A DNA stretch of 25,847 bases from Ophiothrix spiculata. Taxonomy: Eukaryota; Echinodermata; Ophiuroidea; Amphilepidida; Ophiotrichidae. Under the pieces are notes generated by a model, which searched no databases, was not told where the DNA came from, and saw only the letters and a list, made by a program, of their open reading frames with translations. Positions 17,001 through 25,847 of this stretch are shown here, piece by piece (position 1 is the stretch's first letter; every line of letters begins with the position of its first letter). The stretch lies in the NCBI GenBank assembly GCA_000969725.1, contig JXSR01S035964.1, one strand, 5' to 3'. Made by a program: the position numbers and the translations under genes.

Positions 17001-20000
17001 CAGGTTAGCGCAGCGAAATATCCCTCGCTTTGCAACAACGAGGTCCCAGGTTTGATTCTCGGCTCGTCGCTCTATGAGCATTTGGTTTTCAGTCCATGCT
17101 CTCTTCCGCAGATTTTTCTATGGGTACTCCAGTCTTCCTCATGCATTCAAAAATTGAATTTAAAAACATCTTTTGAGCCCAGTTGAAGATGAGCTTCCTT
17201 CAGCTTACTAGGTACCAAGTACCAAGTTGGGTTTCCTTGGCAAAAATCTTATTAAGATGAATATTTGGGCCATCAATTTGATAGTTGATTGAATCATTTA
17301 AACATCAAATAGATCAGGGATTCCCAACTAGCGGCGCGCACGCCAAATTTGGCACTTTGACAAATACTGATTGGCGCTTTGAAACTCTCTAAAAACAAAG
17401 AAATACATTAGAAACACCCAGAGGAATAGGCAAGTTTGATGCTTCCCCTACAATTTTTTTCATTTTTGTGGTGCATCATGAGGACTAGTTGAAATAGATA
17501 ATGCCAACATGCATTCGAGACCTGACCCTTCTCACAAAAGAAATAAAATGTCAGATACCTGTAAATTCATGGGAAAAGTACATGACCACCAAAAAAGAAA
17601 CCTCTCTAAAAATGTGTTACAGCGTGGCCATTTGTATCACAACACAGATGTGCATGGCTACTCAATTTATACTCTATGAACCTTGAAGTATGCAACAAGC
17701 AATCAGACTCTGTTACAAGATCCATAGCATATCCCTTGTATTCTACAACATTGTGAACTGGTGGTTTTGTATTGTGTAAGACAGCAGTAATAATTGATTA
17801 GGATTGATTAAGACCAAATCACTGCATATTAATATTTTTTACATGAAATTTTCATGATTTTGGTACTACAGGGTGGTTCAAAAAACTCAAAACCCAAGTT
17901 CAAAGTCATTTTTTACTTAGCAATTGTGCCTCTATCAACTACAGTTGGCAAAGGCATCATGTGGGATAGGTTTTAAACCATTCCTGCATTTTTGATCAAG
18001 TTTTGATCATTGGTTTTTAAGATACAGTCCTGTCCATTATTAAAATATTGCTTCAAAGTGGCTTGTCCACGATTGCTTTCTCCCTCTGACTTAAACCCTT
18101 CAATTGATTACACAACATTGATGTGCAATCATTTTAGGTACTCTAACCTGCACGTATTGCACTGCATGTTGTGTTACGGGCGTTCCCTGCTTGAATTGAA
18201 GGCGTCTTCAATGCATTTTTCTAGCTGATCTTTCAATGTAAACTTGTCACTTTACAGCACCTAAGGGCCTGAAATCTATCTGACAATGATTGAGTGACTA
18301 AGTCTAACCAATATGTTGGAAAACATTTACCGAAGAGGACAACACAAACAAAAACAAACAATCAATCAAAATTACGTGAGCTGGAGTTCAGAGGCCTCTT
18401 GTATGAACCAGTAATCTGAACTGCACCATTACGGTGCTGAAACTGGGCTCAACTATCTGAAGCTATGTTCAGGTACATCATTCAACTCAAAATTGATGAT
18501 CAATCACTTTTATCAGATAAACATGGGTAATTTAACCTGCAGTGCAACACGTGTTGAACCAAATACGGTGCAGATCAAGGGGAACAGATTGAAGACAAAA
18601 ACGAAGAAAAGCCTTCGTGGACAAGCCACTTTACAGGAAGGCTTACATAAAGAGCTGTATCTCAAGACCTAATGATGCAAATTGCATAAAACTTTCAGGG
18701 ATGGTTTAAAAGATATTACCAATAATTCCTGTGCAAATTCAAGTTGATTGAGGTACATTACTGTCTGAAACGTGACCATGAATTTGGGTTCTAAGTTTTT
18801 TGATCCACCCTGTATTTGGGGCTAATTTTGTTGCTAACACATGAACAAACATCGACCATAAGTTCATTTCAATATTCAGCAAGATTTGGTACGTTGTCAT
18901 GATTCGAGAAAACGGACTCCCCCCATATGGTCATATTGGTTTATGTGCGTTAATCGACTGCTTCTAGCATACTAAAAGATTTACAGAGTATAAATATTAC
19001 TCAATAATTTTACCTGGTGTAAACATTTGCGAGCCTTCTCCCATTCACTACGCAAAGCATGCGCACTAGCAAGGTTAAACAGCATAGTGGCCTTGGCTGT
19101 CTGTATCGACGCCGGGTAGTACTGGTGCTGGATACTGACTTTGGCTTGCATGTCCATGCCGCCCTCACCCTGCGTGTTCCCTTGTTGGTTGTCGTTTTCA
19201 AACCTGTCATTACGATCACCTGATGGAAAGAAAGAAAAGACAAAGTGGTGAGAGATAATTAAAGATAATAAATAAATAAAAATAAAGAAACATAAGTTAC
19301 AAGCAATACCACGTGTATCAAAAAAAATTGTGCACGGATTAAAACTGATTTTGACCTTGATAAAAGCACCAATCATAAATTTCTTGTTATTGTAGTAAAG
19401 CAGATTGAATAAGCTTTCAAATGCAGAAAAAATTATAGAAATCGGATGAAAAATAAAAAAGATATGACCAATTTTGTAAGTACTTTTAGCTTTTATCATA
19501 ATGCCATAACCCGTAATTGTGATATGTAATATCTTGCTTAACTGTGTAAATCCCATTGGAATGGAAGAAAAAGAGACGTACTTACAAAATTGGTCATATC
19601 TTTTTTATTTTTCATCCGATTTCCATCATTTTTTCTGCATTGGAAAGCTTATTAAATTTACTTCACTACAATAACAAGAACATTATGATTTGGTGCTTTT
19701 ATCAAGGTCAAAATCGGTTTTAATCCGTGCACAATTTTTTTTGATACACGTGGTACATACAAATTGTTACAAGCAATACATACAAATTGTTAAAAGGCAA
19801 AACTATGAATTTTATGAAAACGAGAGAAAAAGATAACCAACTCCAAAATAACATCACAAATTATTATATTAATTGCTTTCTGAAGATAGAAGGCAGAATT
19901 GCAAACCTATTTTACAGATATGAAATCTCAAATTTCAATGAAATCACAGAACAAAAAACAACCTTCCTCATTCATATACACCCACACAAACCCACACCCC

Positions 20001-21906
20001 ACATACTTGCACACCTGTAATCCCCACATACCTTGTTCAGGATCTTAGGCAGTAAGACCATCACATCCATGACAGAATTTAGAGAATTTGGTGACAGATG
20101 TCGTAACATTACATGTGATTACATGTGATTCATGACACCATATCCTAAAACACAACCATCAACATTCCCCCACCCACACAACCGCACACACACCCCACCC
20201 CAACAAAACCAATCCCAACATATTTTGTCCGGGTTCTTTTGGCAGTATGACCGATACATCCATAACAAAATCCGGACACAGATGTTGTATCACATTTATG
20301 TGATCCATGATACCCATCACCGTACACAACCATCTCCACCCTCATGCACACACACTCAACCCACACCCCGTACCAGGTTCTTGTTGCAGTACGACCGACA
20401 CATCCATCACATTATCGGGCAACAGACATTGTATCGCATCAAAGACGTGATACCTATATCACCGAACACAACCACCCCCACCCTCCACATACCCAAACAC
20501 ACCAAATCCCTACATACCTTGTTGGGTTCTTTTGGCAGTAAGACAGAATCTGGAGACAGATGTTGTATCGCATCATATTGATTCATGATCCCCATCACCG
20601 TACACAACCATAAAACCTCCATCTCCCCCATTAACTCTCACCTCCAACCAACTGCCCCCCCCCCCTTCCTCCCTGACAAACACATCCAATCTGCAATCCT
20701 TTCACACCTTGTCCAAGTTCTTGAGGCTATATCGAAATCGGGTGACAGATGTTGTATCACATCAAAGATGTGATCCATGACACCAAATCACATAACACAA
20801 CCATCCCATGCTATAACATGGAAATCACAGCACGAAAAATGAAAAATTCTTTGAAAAATCACAGCACGAAAAATGAAAAATTCGTTGAAAAATGAAACAC
20901 CCCCCCCCCCCAACACAATCTCTACATACCTTGTCCCGGTTCTTGAGGCGGTAAGACCGACACATCCATGACAGAATCGGGGGACAGATGTTGTATGGCA
21001 TCAAAGATGTGATCCATGTTGATGAGAGCCTCTGCTGCATACAGGTGACCCAGGAATCTGGGATTGAATATGGGAAAGAAATCATCTTTAAAATTGGGAT
21101 CAATTGTGAGGAGTGTTCAAAGGTTTGTGGCATGAGGTAGGGGAGATGAGCTAGGCAGGTGTTGTTAATGTTATATATTTCAATTCAATTAACGAATATT
21201 TGGAAAGCTCCAATTAAATATCTCCTTTCATTTTTATTTTACAGAAATTTTAAACTTGCCAGTTAGTGGTTTCTGAGATTTTTGGGATTCCAAGTGTAAT
21301 TCTATAAAAAGACTTTTTGAGTAACTTTACAATTGATCTTGCACCCCAAAATCCTAATCCTAATCCTAATCGTAACCTCCTAACACTAAGAAATTTAAGG
21401 TGTATGGTCTATTCTAAGGTTGTGTCAATTTTTCATTTTTTTCTCCCATTTTGACTGATTTTTGGGCTGTTTTAGGCACCAAAAAAATTAGAAAAAATTT
21501 AACCAACAGACCGACCCTCCTTGAAAAATCTAGTAAAACGTTTTAATTCCTCCTAAAATAGCATCATTTAAAGGTAATTTTTAAAATATCTCAGGGGGCA
21601 CATCCCCCCCCCCCCCCCCATACTCCCCTCAGGTGACAATATCTTCTCACGGTGATGAGTCTGCTTCGTTCCAAGGGGCACTAAAAATGCTGTAACCCTG
21701 CCCAGAAGACTCACCTGTATGACCCTGACGCTTTGGGCTGTGATAATAACAGCTTTGAGTGTTCCAGTGCCAGTACATTGTCACCTAACGTGAGTGATAC
21801 ATAAGCGCTACATGCTAGGATAGCACATCGTAGTTGCGAAACCTCTGCTGCTTTCAACGCACAACCAGGGGGTGCTGGAAATGACATGGGATATGCTTGC
21901 TTGCCT
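13760..21906 (-). CDS. CNOT10: CNOT10, C-terminal TPR region (last five coding exons)
   Basis: In transcription order the exons are 21906-21715, 21057-20930, 19219-19014, 15990-15915 and 14019-13760. All have GT-AG borders and consistent phases, giving 286 residues and TGA. The sequence matches the CNOT10 C-terminus: [92 protein letters not shown]. These are TPR helices; in the family CNOT10 pairs with CNOT11 and docks on the N-terminal part of CNOT1 in the CCR4-NOT deadenylase. The preceding exons are not found up to 25847, so the next intron exceeds 3.9 kb. The tail after [10 protein letters not shown] is G/S/P-rich and differs from the vertebrate end I remember. Convergent with BOP1. Confidence 0.95.
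14362..14662 (+). mobile_element. Degenerate MITE in CNOT10 intron
   Basis: AAGCTGGTTTCAG at 14363 pairs with CTGAAACCACCTT ending at about 14660 (one mismatch), and inner parts (ATGACCAGCAT against ATGCTTGGTCGTC) pair loosely. About 300 bp, no coding capacity. Confidence 0.6.
14663..15631 (+). other. CNOT10 intron, nothing recognised
   Basis: AT-rich intronic sequence between the last two coding exons. A region at about 15370-15530 has weak inverted similarity (CACACACGCTAC against GTTGTGTGTG) but no convincing boundary. Confidence 0.4.
15632..15835 (+). mobile_element. 204-bp hAT-like MITE
   Basis: The tips CAGGGATAGCACT (15632-15644) and AGCGCTACCCCTG (15823-15835) are inverted with two mismatches, and inner GGGTCCAATGACCAC pairs with GTGATTGGACCC. 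CAGGG tips are common in hAT elements, but no 8-bp target duplication is visible, so the superfamily is tentative. Confidence 0.65.
15915..15990 (-). CDS. CNOT10: CNOT10 exon ([20 protein letters not shown])
   Basis: Acceptor CTCTTTTTAG and donor GTGAGT on the - strand bound a 76-nt exon (25 codons plus one). It encodes the TPR helix segment [20 protein letters not shown], matching the conserved VPPEAILLAVYLELQNGN of vertebrate CNOT10 as remembered. Confidence 0.95.
16077..16227 (+). mobile_element. 151-bp MITE with CAGAGATGCCA ends
   Basis: A perfect 11-bp inverted repeat, CAGAGATGCCA (16077-16087) and its complement (16217-16227), bounds a T-rich interior. It is intronic in CNOT10. The tip is hAT-like, but no clear 8-bp duplication flanks it. 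Confidence 0.7.
16997..17230 (+). mobile_element. tRNA-derived SINE-like element
   Basis: The head resembles a tRNA: GCAGGTTAGCGCAGCGAA holds an A box at about 17004-17016 and GGTTTGATTCTC at 17049 is a B box, with normal tRNA-like spacing. The body that follows (CTATGGGTACTCCAGTCTTC) resembles the GGGTACTCCGGTTTCCTC region of SINE bodies in several animals, from memory. The 3' edge is uncertain, perhaps near the short direct repeat GGTACCAAGTACCAAG at 17212. It lies antisense within a CNOT10 intron. Confidence 0.65.
17672..18988 (+). mobile_element. Second copy of the 392-bp TATA-flanked MITE, interrupted
   Basis: The flanks 17672-17866 and 18815-18988 together align to 7338-7729 (for example CAACAAGCAATCAGACTCTG, GATTAGGATTGATTAAGACC and GGTCATATTGGTTTATGTGC). 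TATA is present at both ends (17668-17671, 18989-18992). The copy is split by a 944-bp insertion. It lies in the CNOT10 intron between exons 19014-19219 and 15915-15990. Confidence 0.88.
17869..18812 (+). mobile_element. 944-bp mariner-type non-autonomous element, nested
   Basis: The tips CAGGGTGGTTCAAAAAACT and the complement of CAGGGTGGATCAAAAAACT bound the element, with TA at 17867-17868 and 18813-18814. The uninterrupted paralogue at about 7540 has a single TA, which confirms the duplication. Inverted similarity continues inward for about 200 bp (AAGTGGCTTGTCCACGA at about 18056 against its exact complement at about 18615). No transposase frame; a 72-codon open frame inside shows no domain. 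Confidence 0.9.
19014..19219 (-). CDS. CNOT10: CNOT10 exon (GDRNDRFEN ... KARKCLHQ)
   Basis: Acceptor CTTTCCATCAG and donor GTAAAA on the - strand bound 206 nt, phase 1 in and phase 0 out. It starts with a polar linker ([20 protein letters not shown]) and continues into the TPR helices [20 protein letters not shown] and [14 protein letters not shown], the family's conserved core. A longer open frame upstream (to 19556) is read-through into the intron. Confidence 0.95.
19307..19755 (+). mobile_element. 449-bp foldback element with about 180-bp arms
   Basis: TACCACGTGTATCAAAAAAA at 19307 is mirrored at the other end (complement ending 19755). The arms, about 19307-19490 and 19575-19755, pair with few mismatches around an 85-bp centre. 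The flanks share TTACAAGCAA (about 19296 and 19767), the right copy lying within a small tandem duplication of CATACAAATTGTTA. It lies in the CNOT10 intron, so the transcript would carry a long double-stranded stem. Confidence 0.85.
20027..20785 (-). repeat. Array of about five decayed copies of the CNOT10 exon 3' end and donor
   Basis: The last roughly 105 nt of exon 20930-21057 plus 40-80 bp of following intron recur at about 20704-20785, 20512-20592, 20368-20455, 20219-20313 and 20027-20137. Shared motifs on the + strand are ACATACCTTGT, GGTTCTT, GACCGACACATCCAT and GACAGATGTTGTAT. The donor AAG|GTATGT is intact in the copies at 20512 and 20027, is GTGTGA at 20704, weak (GTACGG) at 20368 and lost (GG to AA) at 20219. 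The exon's 5' part and acceptor are absent, as are open frames. The GT-rich intron segment gives long chance open frames on both strands. Confidence 0.85.
20823..20890 (+). repeat. 34-bp direct repeat, two copies
   Basis: ATCACAGCACGAAAAATGAA followed by AAATTCTTTGAAAA is repeated back to back with one base changed (CTTTG against CGTTG). It lies between the exon-echo array and the genuine exon, just before a C-run at about 20899-20911. Confidence 0.75.
20930..21057 (-). CDS. CNOT10: CNOT10 exon ([11 protein letters not shown] ... PPQEPGQ)
   Basis: Acceptor CAATCCCAG and donor GTATGT on the - strand bound 128 nt (phase 2 in, phase 1 out). It encodes [20 protein letters not shown] and then [20 protein letters not shown], matching the [20 protein letters not shown] region of vertebrate CNOT10 as remembered. 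Its 3' end is the source of the downstream echo array. Confidence 0.95.
21347..21620 (+). repeat. CCTAAT hexamer run and a long C-run in CNOT10 intron
   Basis: About four ATCCTA units lie at 21351-21372 (TCCTAATCCTAATCCTAATC), close to but not the telomeric CCCTAA. A run of about 16 C lies near 21605-21620. The sequence between is AT-rich and featureless. Confidence 0.6.
21715..21906 (-). CDS. CNOT10: CNOT10 exon ([13 protein letters not shown] ... PKASGSY)
   Basis: Acceptor TATTTGCTACAG and donor GTGAGT on the - strand bound 192 nt (phase 2 in and out). It encodes a short proline-rich linker and then [19 protein letters not shown] and [14 protein letters not shown], the conserved TPR pair equivalent to [19 protein letters not shown] in vertebrate CNOT10 as remembered. 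It is the most 5' CNOT10 exon found in the window. Confidence 0.95.
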
Positions 21907-23003
21907 CTGTAGCAAATAAAAAGGAAAAATTGTAAATATAAGATTAAAGATACATTGGACAAAAAATACCAATTTTATCTCCAGTTGATTTTCTCTTTGT
22001 ATATTTGATACAATAGAAACTTGTGAACACAAAATCGTTGGGTCCAACAGTGTGCTTTCATGTTGAGCAAATTTTGAGTAAACCATAACAGATCACCACC
22101 AATAAAAATCAAATTCATTGTATATATCGGTACTGCTACAACACTGGTTTACAGCATGAGGCATTCAGATGTAGGCTTACTTAAATAAAAGTCTAAATGT
22201 CAGAAAAATCTCACAAAAAGACATGAATCAATGAAATACCGTATCAAAAGTCTAACTTAACTAACTTAAAACAATAAATTTCTGGCATTTACTTCATTTA
22301 TAAATCACACCGTGTAGCGCCAGGGAACATCGAAATCGGCCATATTAGTCTCACCGATTTTCAAGTATTGGTGTTTTGCGATGGCGCAACATGTTTATAT
22401 TTTTAACATCATCGATGTTTTAAAATTTTATCATGTATTTCAAAGAAAACGGTGAATGTACTTTTCGTGTTATCATTCAAGAACACCATGTAAGGGATGT
22501 CAATTGCTTTTGACTTAAGCGGATTTTGTAATATTTCTTTCGTGTTGAACATGAAAAATAAAAAATAGGGAAAAGTCAGGTTTTTTCCACTGTAATACGT
22601 TGTAATAACAGTAAACTACTATATTGTGAAAATGTTGTCAAGTATGTTGTAAGCAGGCATGACCAAGAAAAAAATGTGAATAGGGTTGTTTATGAGAATT
22701 GAAGAGTCAAAACATCCCCTAAAGGGTTATTTTTTCTGAAGCAAAAAAAAATACTCTTTTCCCCTTATCACACCCTAAATGGTGATTTTACCAACACCAT
22801 TTTCACATTAAGATTTGAAAAAGTACTCTATTTCTTGAAAATAGCTGTTTTGATACCCTAAATGGTATCACTTGATTCACCCTTCAATCATTTCCTATTA
22901 CACGATTACTTCCTATGTTAGGAAGTTATTCATCAAACCACCTACTTAAAATGTAACGTGGGACAGCAAATCAAGTCACAACTGGACACGGCTCTTGAAG
23001 CAA
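21907..23003 (-). other. CNOT10 intron, nothing recognised
   Basis: I looked on the - strand for the preceding CNOT10 exon (family motif around MEFAAICLRNALLL) and did not find it. The sequence is AT-rich with simple A and T runs. Confidence 0.4.
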
Positions 23004-23005
23004 TA

Positions 23006-23299
23006 GAGGGTTTGCACGACTCGATACGCAGACCGTTTTCGCCGCCATCTTGGTGCCTTTGGTGGGGCGCGGAGTACTTTGTGAAGTAAACAAGACATCA
23101 AAATCGGCTATAACTAGTGATTAACTTCAAATCATGACTTGAAAATTTAACTAAATAAATGTAATGTACATTCTTGTGATCATTAGTCGTGATCTGGTAT
23201 CGTGATACTGCTAAAAGATTATAATATGACGGGACTTTTTATTTGCCGGCCCATGAAAATGGTGTTGTGAGTACCGTGTGACGTCACGTGCAAACCCTC
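23006..23299 (+). mobile_element. 294-bp MITE with TA target duplications
   Basis: GAGGGTTTGCACG (23006-23018) and its exact complement (23287-23299) form the ends, with TA at 23004-23005 and 23300-23301. The left part is GC-richer and contains GCCGCCATCTTGG, a YY1-type motif. No coding capacity. It lies in the CNOT10 intron. Confidence 0.8.
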
Positions 23300-24069
23300 T
23301 ATACTATGAAGTGTTAAAATGAAGCGCCTCCTGTCGCCCATGACTTTAGATTCTATTAGCTTATTCGGCTTGTTTTTGGCATATATGCTAATATATTAAT
23401 ATTAACCAAACAATTTAGTTTATATGCGTATTTTTTCTGTAATGGCCATTTGTTGAAATTTGTGATTCCGGATTAATTCCCCATTACTGCAGGCATATGC
23501 TTTTTACCCATTTTTCTGTGGCAAAACAAGTTTTTGATATAGTACACTTGAAACGCTTTTAGAGAGCCACACTCCTTCATTTTGGACTTTTAACTCAAAA
23601 CCATTTCTGATCAAAATCTTATAGTATTGCTTTAATTGAGAAAAGGACAAACAACAATGGAAAGGGTGATTATTATCAAAACTGAGTTGTTACCAATTTG
23701 TGATGCTGAATAAAAACACTGCGTCAAATGGAAATTCCAAATTAAAATTTAAATAATATAATTTTAAAAACATAATTCTTTTTTTAGATATTTTTTATTA
23801 CTCTCTTTATTTTCTTGACCTTTTCTAATTTAAACAATTTAGAAACCCAAATTTTAAAATTGCAAAACTTTGGTTCTAATGAATGGCTATTTGAGATAAA
23901 ACAAAAAGCTTGAGAAAGGAAAAAGTCTTATCATTTCTATTATTACAAGAATATTGAATATATATAATTATCCCGAAAGTGACATTTGAGGTTTTTCGGT
24001 AACAATGGGTCAAACAATGGTGTCTTTCAGTGAGAAACTGACAAAGTGGGATTTTTTTTGGGTGATATT

Positions 24070-24141
24070 CATAAAAACTGAAGTAGGGTCTTTCATAAAA
24101 ACTGAAGTAGGGTCTTTCATAAAAACTGAAGTAGGGTCTTT
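24070..24141 (+). repeat. 24-bp tandem repeat, three identical copies
   Basis: CATAAAAACTGAAGTAGGGT plus CTTT repeats three times without a mismatch. The unit is 8 codons, so an open frame across it reads FIKTEVGS three times, but the frame (24005-24250) has no other sign of coding. The phrase GGGTCTTT recurs nearby at 24320 and similar motifs to 24360, so this is probably part of a larger interspersed repeat. Confidence 0.85.
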
Positions 24142-24535
24142 CCTAGACAAAATGGCTGAAAAAAATCAGAACGTTTTGACAAACTTTATAGCATTTTTTG
24201 ACGAATTTAGCGATATTTTCCAAAATTACATTTGGTTGATCTTTTTGTGACAAAGGTTGTTTTAGAGACAAGGAATTAAAAACAACTAGGGGGTCATTAA
24301 GTGACAGTTTATAAAAATAGGGGGTCTTTTGGTGATGGCGAGCAAAAAAGTATGGTCTTTTTGGCATCACATGGCGTGTAACTCAAAGCTGAGTGCACCC
24401 CCCCCCCCACTCCAGGATAATTATAATAATTCAATTTCCATTTCTGCCCACATGAGCCTGAGTTTGCCATACCACGTCACAAATATTCCAAACAAAAAAT
24501 CACTTTACAATATTGACATATAAGGTCATTCCTCC

Positions 24536-24904
24536 TAAGGCCTAAAAAAAAATTGTTTGATTGGCGTAACCCGACCTACCCTAATTTTACCACCGACCCT
24601 AGATATTTTTATTTTTTTGAGCATGGTAAAAAACCTCCAAATCCCAAATTTGATGGGAATCGATCCATGGGAGCCCAAGATATGGCTTGCAGGACATTCA
24701 AAATGACAAATAAAAGATGTGTTACAGAAAAAGTGAAGATGTTTTTGTATATGTGCCCTATATTTTGTGTTCTTGTATGTGAAACATAGACTTAGAAAAT
24801 AAAAAAAAAATTATATATAAAAAAAAAAAATCCAACCTACCTACCCTATTTTTTTTTTCTATGTTACGCCAATCAAACAATTAATTTTTTTTGGCCTAAC
24901 CTTA
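24536..24904 (+). mobile_element. 369-bp MITE with TTTGATTGGCGTAAC ends
   Basis: GTTTGATTGGCGTAAC (24555-24570) and its exact complement (24863-24878) are part of longer inverted ends running out to TAAGGCCTAAAA on the left and GGCCTAACCTTA on the right. Inside, CCCGACCTACCCTAATTTT pairs loosely with the AACCTACCTACCCTATTTT side. The interior open frame (24553-24789) has no domain. It lies in the CNOT10 intron. Confidence 0.82.
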
Positions 24905-25847
24905 TGCTATTCACAAATTGACAATCAAATAAAATGTACTTAGAATCAATATTTTGCACATGAGACTAGCACTTATACAATCACATTACCAGGTTGTGAA
25001 TACCGGTGCTTCCAAGAAATCAACATAATAGTCAAAAGTGAATAAATTAGACAGCAGTGTTTCTAGAAGATGTTGCATTTCTATACTATTGAATTAAAAC
25101 TAGTATAACCTACCAATGTCATTACTGAAAAAAGAAAAACATGAGCTATATAATTACACAGAACTCAAGTAAACAATGATATATGCCTTTATTTTCATTA
25201 CCAGTAAACTCTCTTCTGCTCAGTGTTTCTAAAATTTTCTAAGATTTTCAAACGCAGTATCTTGATTCTTGGCACTGAGCCAAAGAGGAAAATTGTAAAC
25301 ACAGATTGTGCCACAACACTGGGATTGACTCATTCAGCAATGACACACGCAAAGCTACGCAAGCATGATGCAAGCTATAAATATCAGGCAGAAAATCTTT
25401 ATATTTCACCATATGTAGATGACATTGAGAGGATATAATAGAGGATACAACACCACAATATAATTCACCAAGTTTTGTATTTTGCTGATATCTGGTAAGT
25501 TACCTATTTTGAATTACTAGTGAAGCCCATTTTTTTCATTCAAACATTTTAGATACACCATATGTCTAGACAATATTTACAAAATTTTATTGATCATCTC
25601 CACACCCAGATTATTTTTACCAAAGCTTTTTACATAAAAAATGGTGTTTTTGTTCTTGGAGTAATTTTTTTCAGCAAATTTGCCAATTTCAGCGCTAAAT
25701 TGTTATGATAGATGTACATGCATGAAGCGTACAAATTTTTTAACTTTGTTGTTACAATTACAAAACAAGACAGTAATTGAGGATGAACTGTTGGCACTGG
25801 AGTAAAAAATAGACCATTTTGGGGCATACTATACTGAAAAGGCATGT
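24905..25847 (-). other. CNOT10 intron, nothing recognised
   Basis: AT-rich sequence with short open frames on both strands, none with a domain or a convincing splice context. No CNOT10 exon was recognised here. Confidence 0.4.

Noticed and set aside
18981..19556. 191-codon - strand open frame
   Set aside because: Only its 3' part (19014-19219) is a genuine CNOT10 exon; the upstream part is intron and foldback-element sequence, beyond a good acceptor at 19220.
20132..20581. 149-codon + strand open frame rich in H, P and T
   Set aside because: It runs through the decayed CNOT10 exon echoes and their CA-rich intron parts on the antisense strand; it has repetitive composition and no domain.
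24553..24789. 78-codon open frame as a transposase fragment
   Set aside because: It lies inside a 369-bp miniature element and shows no catalytic motif or similarity that I recognise.

Overview
The window is eukaryotic, AT-rich and metazoan in character. Its genes have several introns with GT-AG boundaries, coding exons are short islands, and more than half of the rest is debris of small inverted-repeat DNA transposons, plus at least one tRNA-derived SINE-like sequence. Both recognised proteins are conserved animal proteins. The intron sizes and the density of TA- and TTAA-flanked miniature elements suggest a marine invertebrate, possibly a deuterostome such as an echinoderm, hemichordate or cephalochordate. 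The species call is a guess.

Two convergent genes are present. On the + strand is the 3' half of BOP1 (WD40 protein of the PeBoW 60S-ribosome biogenesis complex), with four certain coding exons at 2472-2657, 3035-3137, 6174-6366 and 7022-7175, joined in frame (211 codons plus stop). On the - strand are the last five coding exons of CNOT10 (TPR subunit of CCR4-NOT), at 21715-21906, 20930-21057, 19014-19219, 15915-15990 and 13760-14019, 286 codons in frame and ending in TGA. The 5' parts of both genes lie outside the window. The two stop codons are about 6.6 kb apart, and the gap holds the 3' UTRs and many transposon remnants.

The most unusual feature is repeated local amplification of exon edges with their splice sites. 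(1) Positions 1-1530 are a 119-bp tandem array. Each unit is 78 bp (26 codons) of the BOP1 exon that should precede exon 2472-2657, ending in a splice donor, plus 41 bp of intron. (2) The 5' edge of the next BOP1 exon, with its acceptor, is triplicated (2028-2096, 2154-2411, 2472-2657), and the middle copy is split by a 186-bp TTAA-flanked element. (3) The 3' edge of a CNOT10 exon and its donor are echoed about five times in the following intron (20027-20785). (4) The last CNOT10 exon has an internal 30-bp repeat and an echo of its stop-codon region downstream. Some copies are intact and others carry stops, frameshifts or dead splice sites.

The rest is a mosaic of nested miniature inverted-repeat elements. 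One case gives direct proof of insertion: the 392-bp element at 7338-7729 is the empty-site paralogue of the copy at 17672-18988, which carries a 944-bp mariner-type insertion at a TA dinucleotide. No bacterial features, CRISPR arrays, rRNA genes or intact transposase genes were found.
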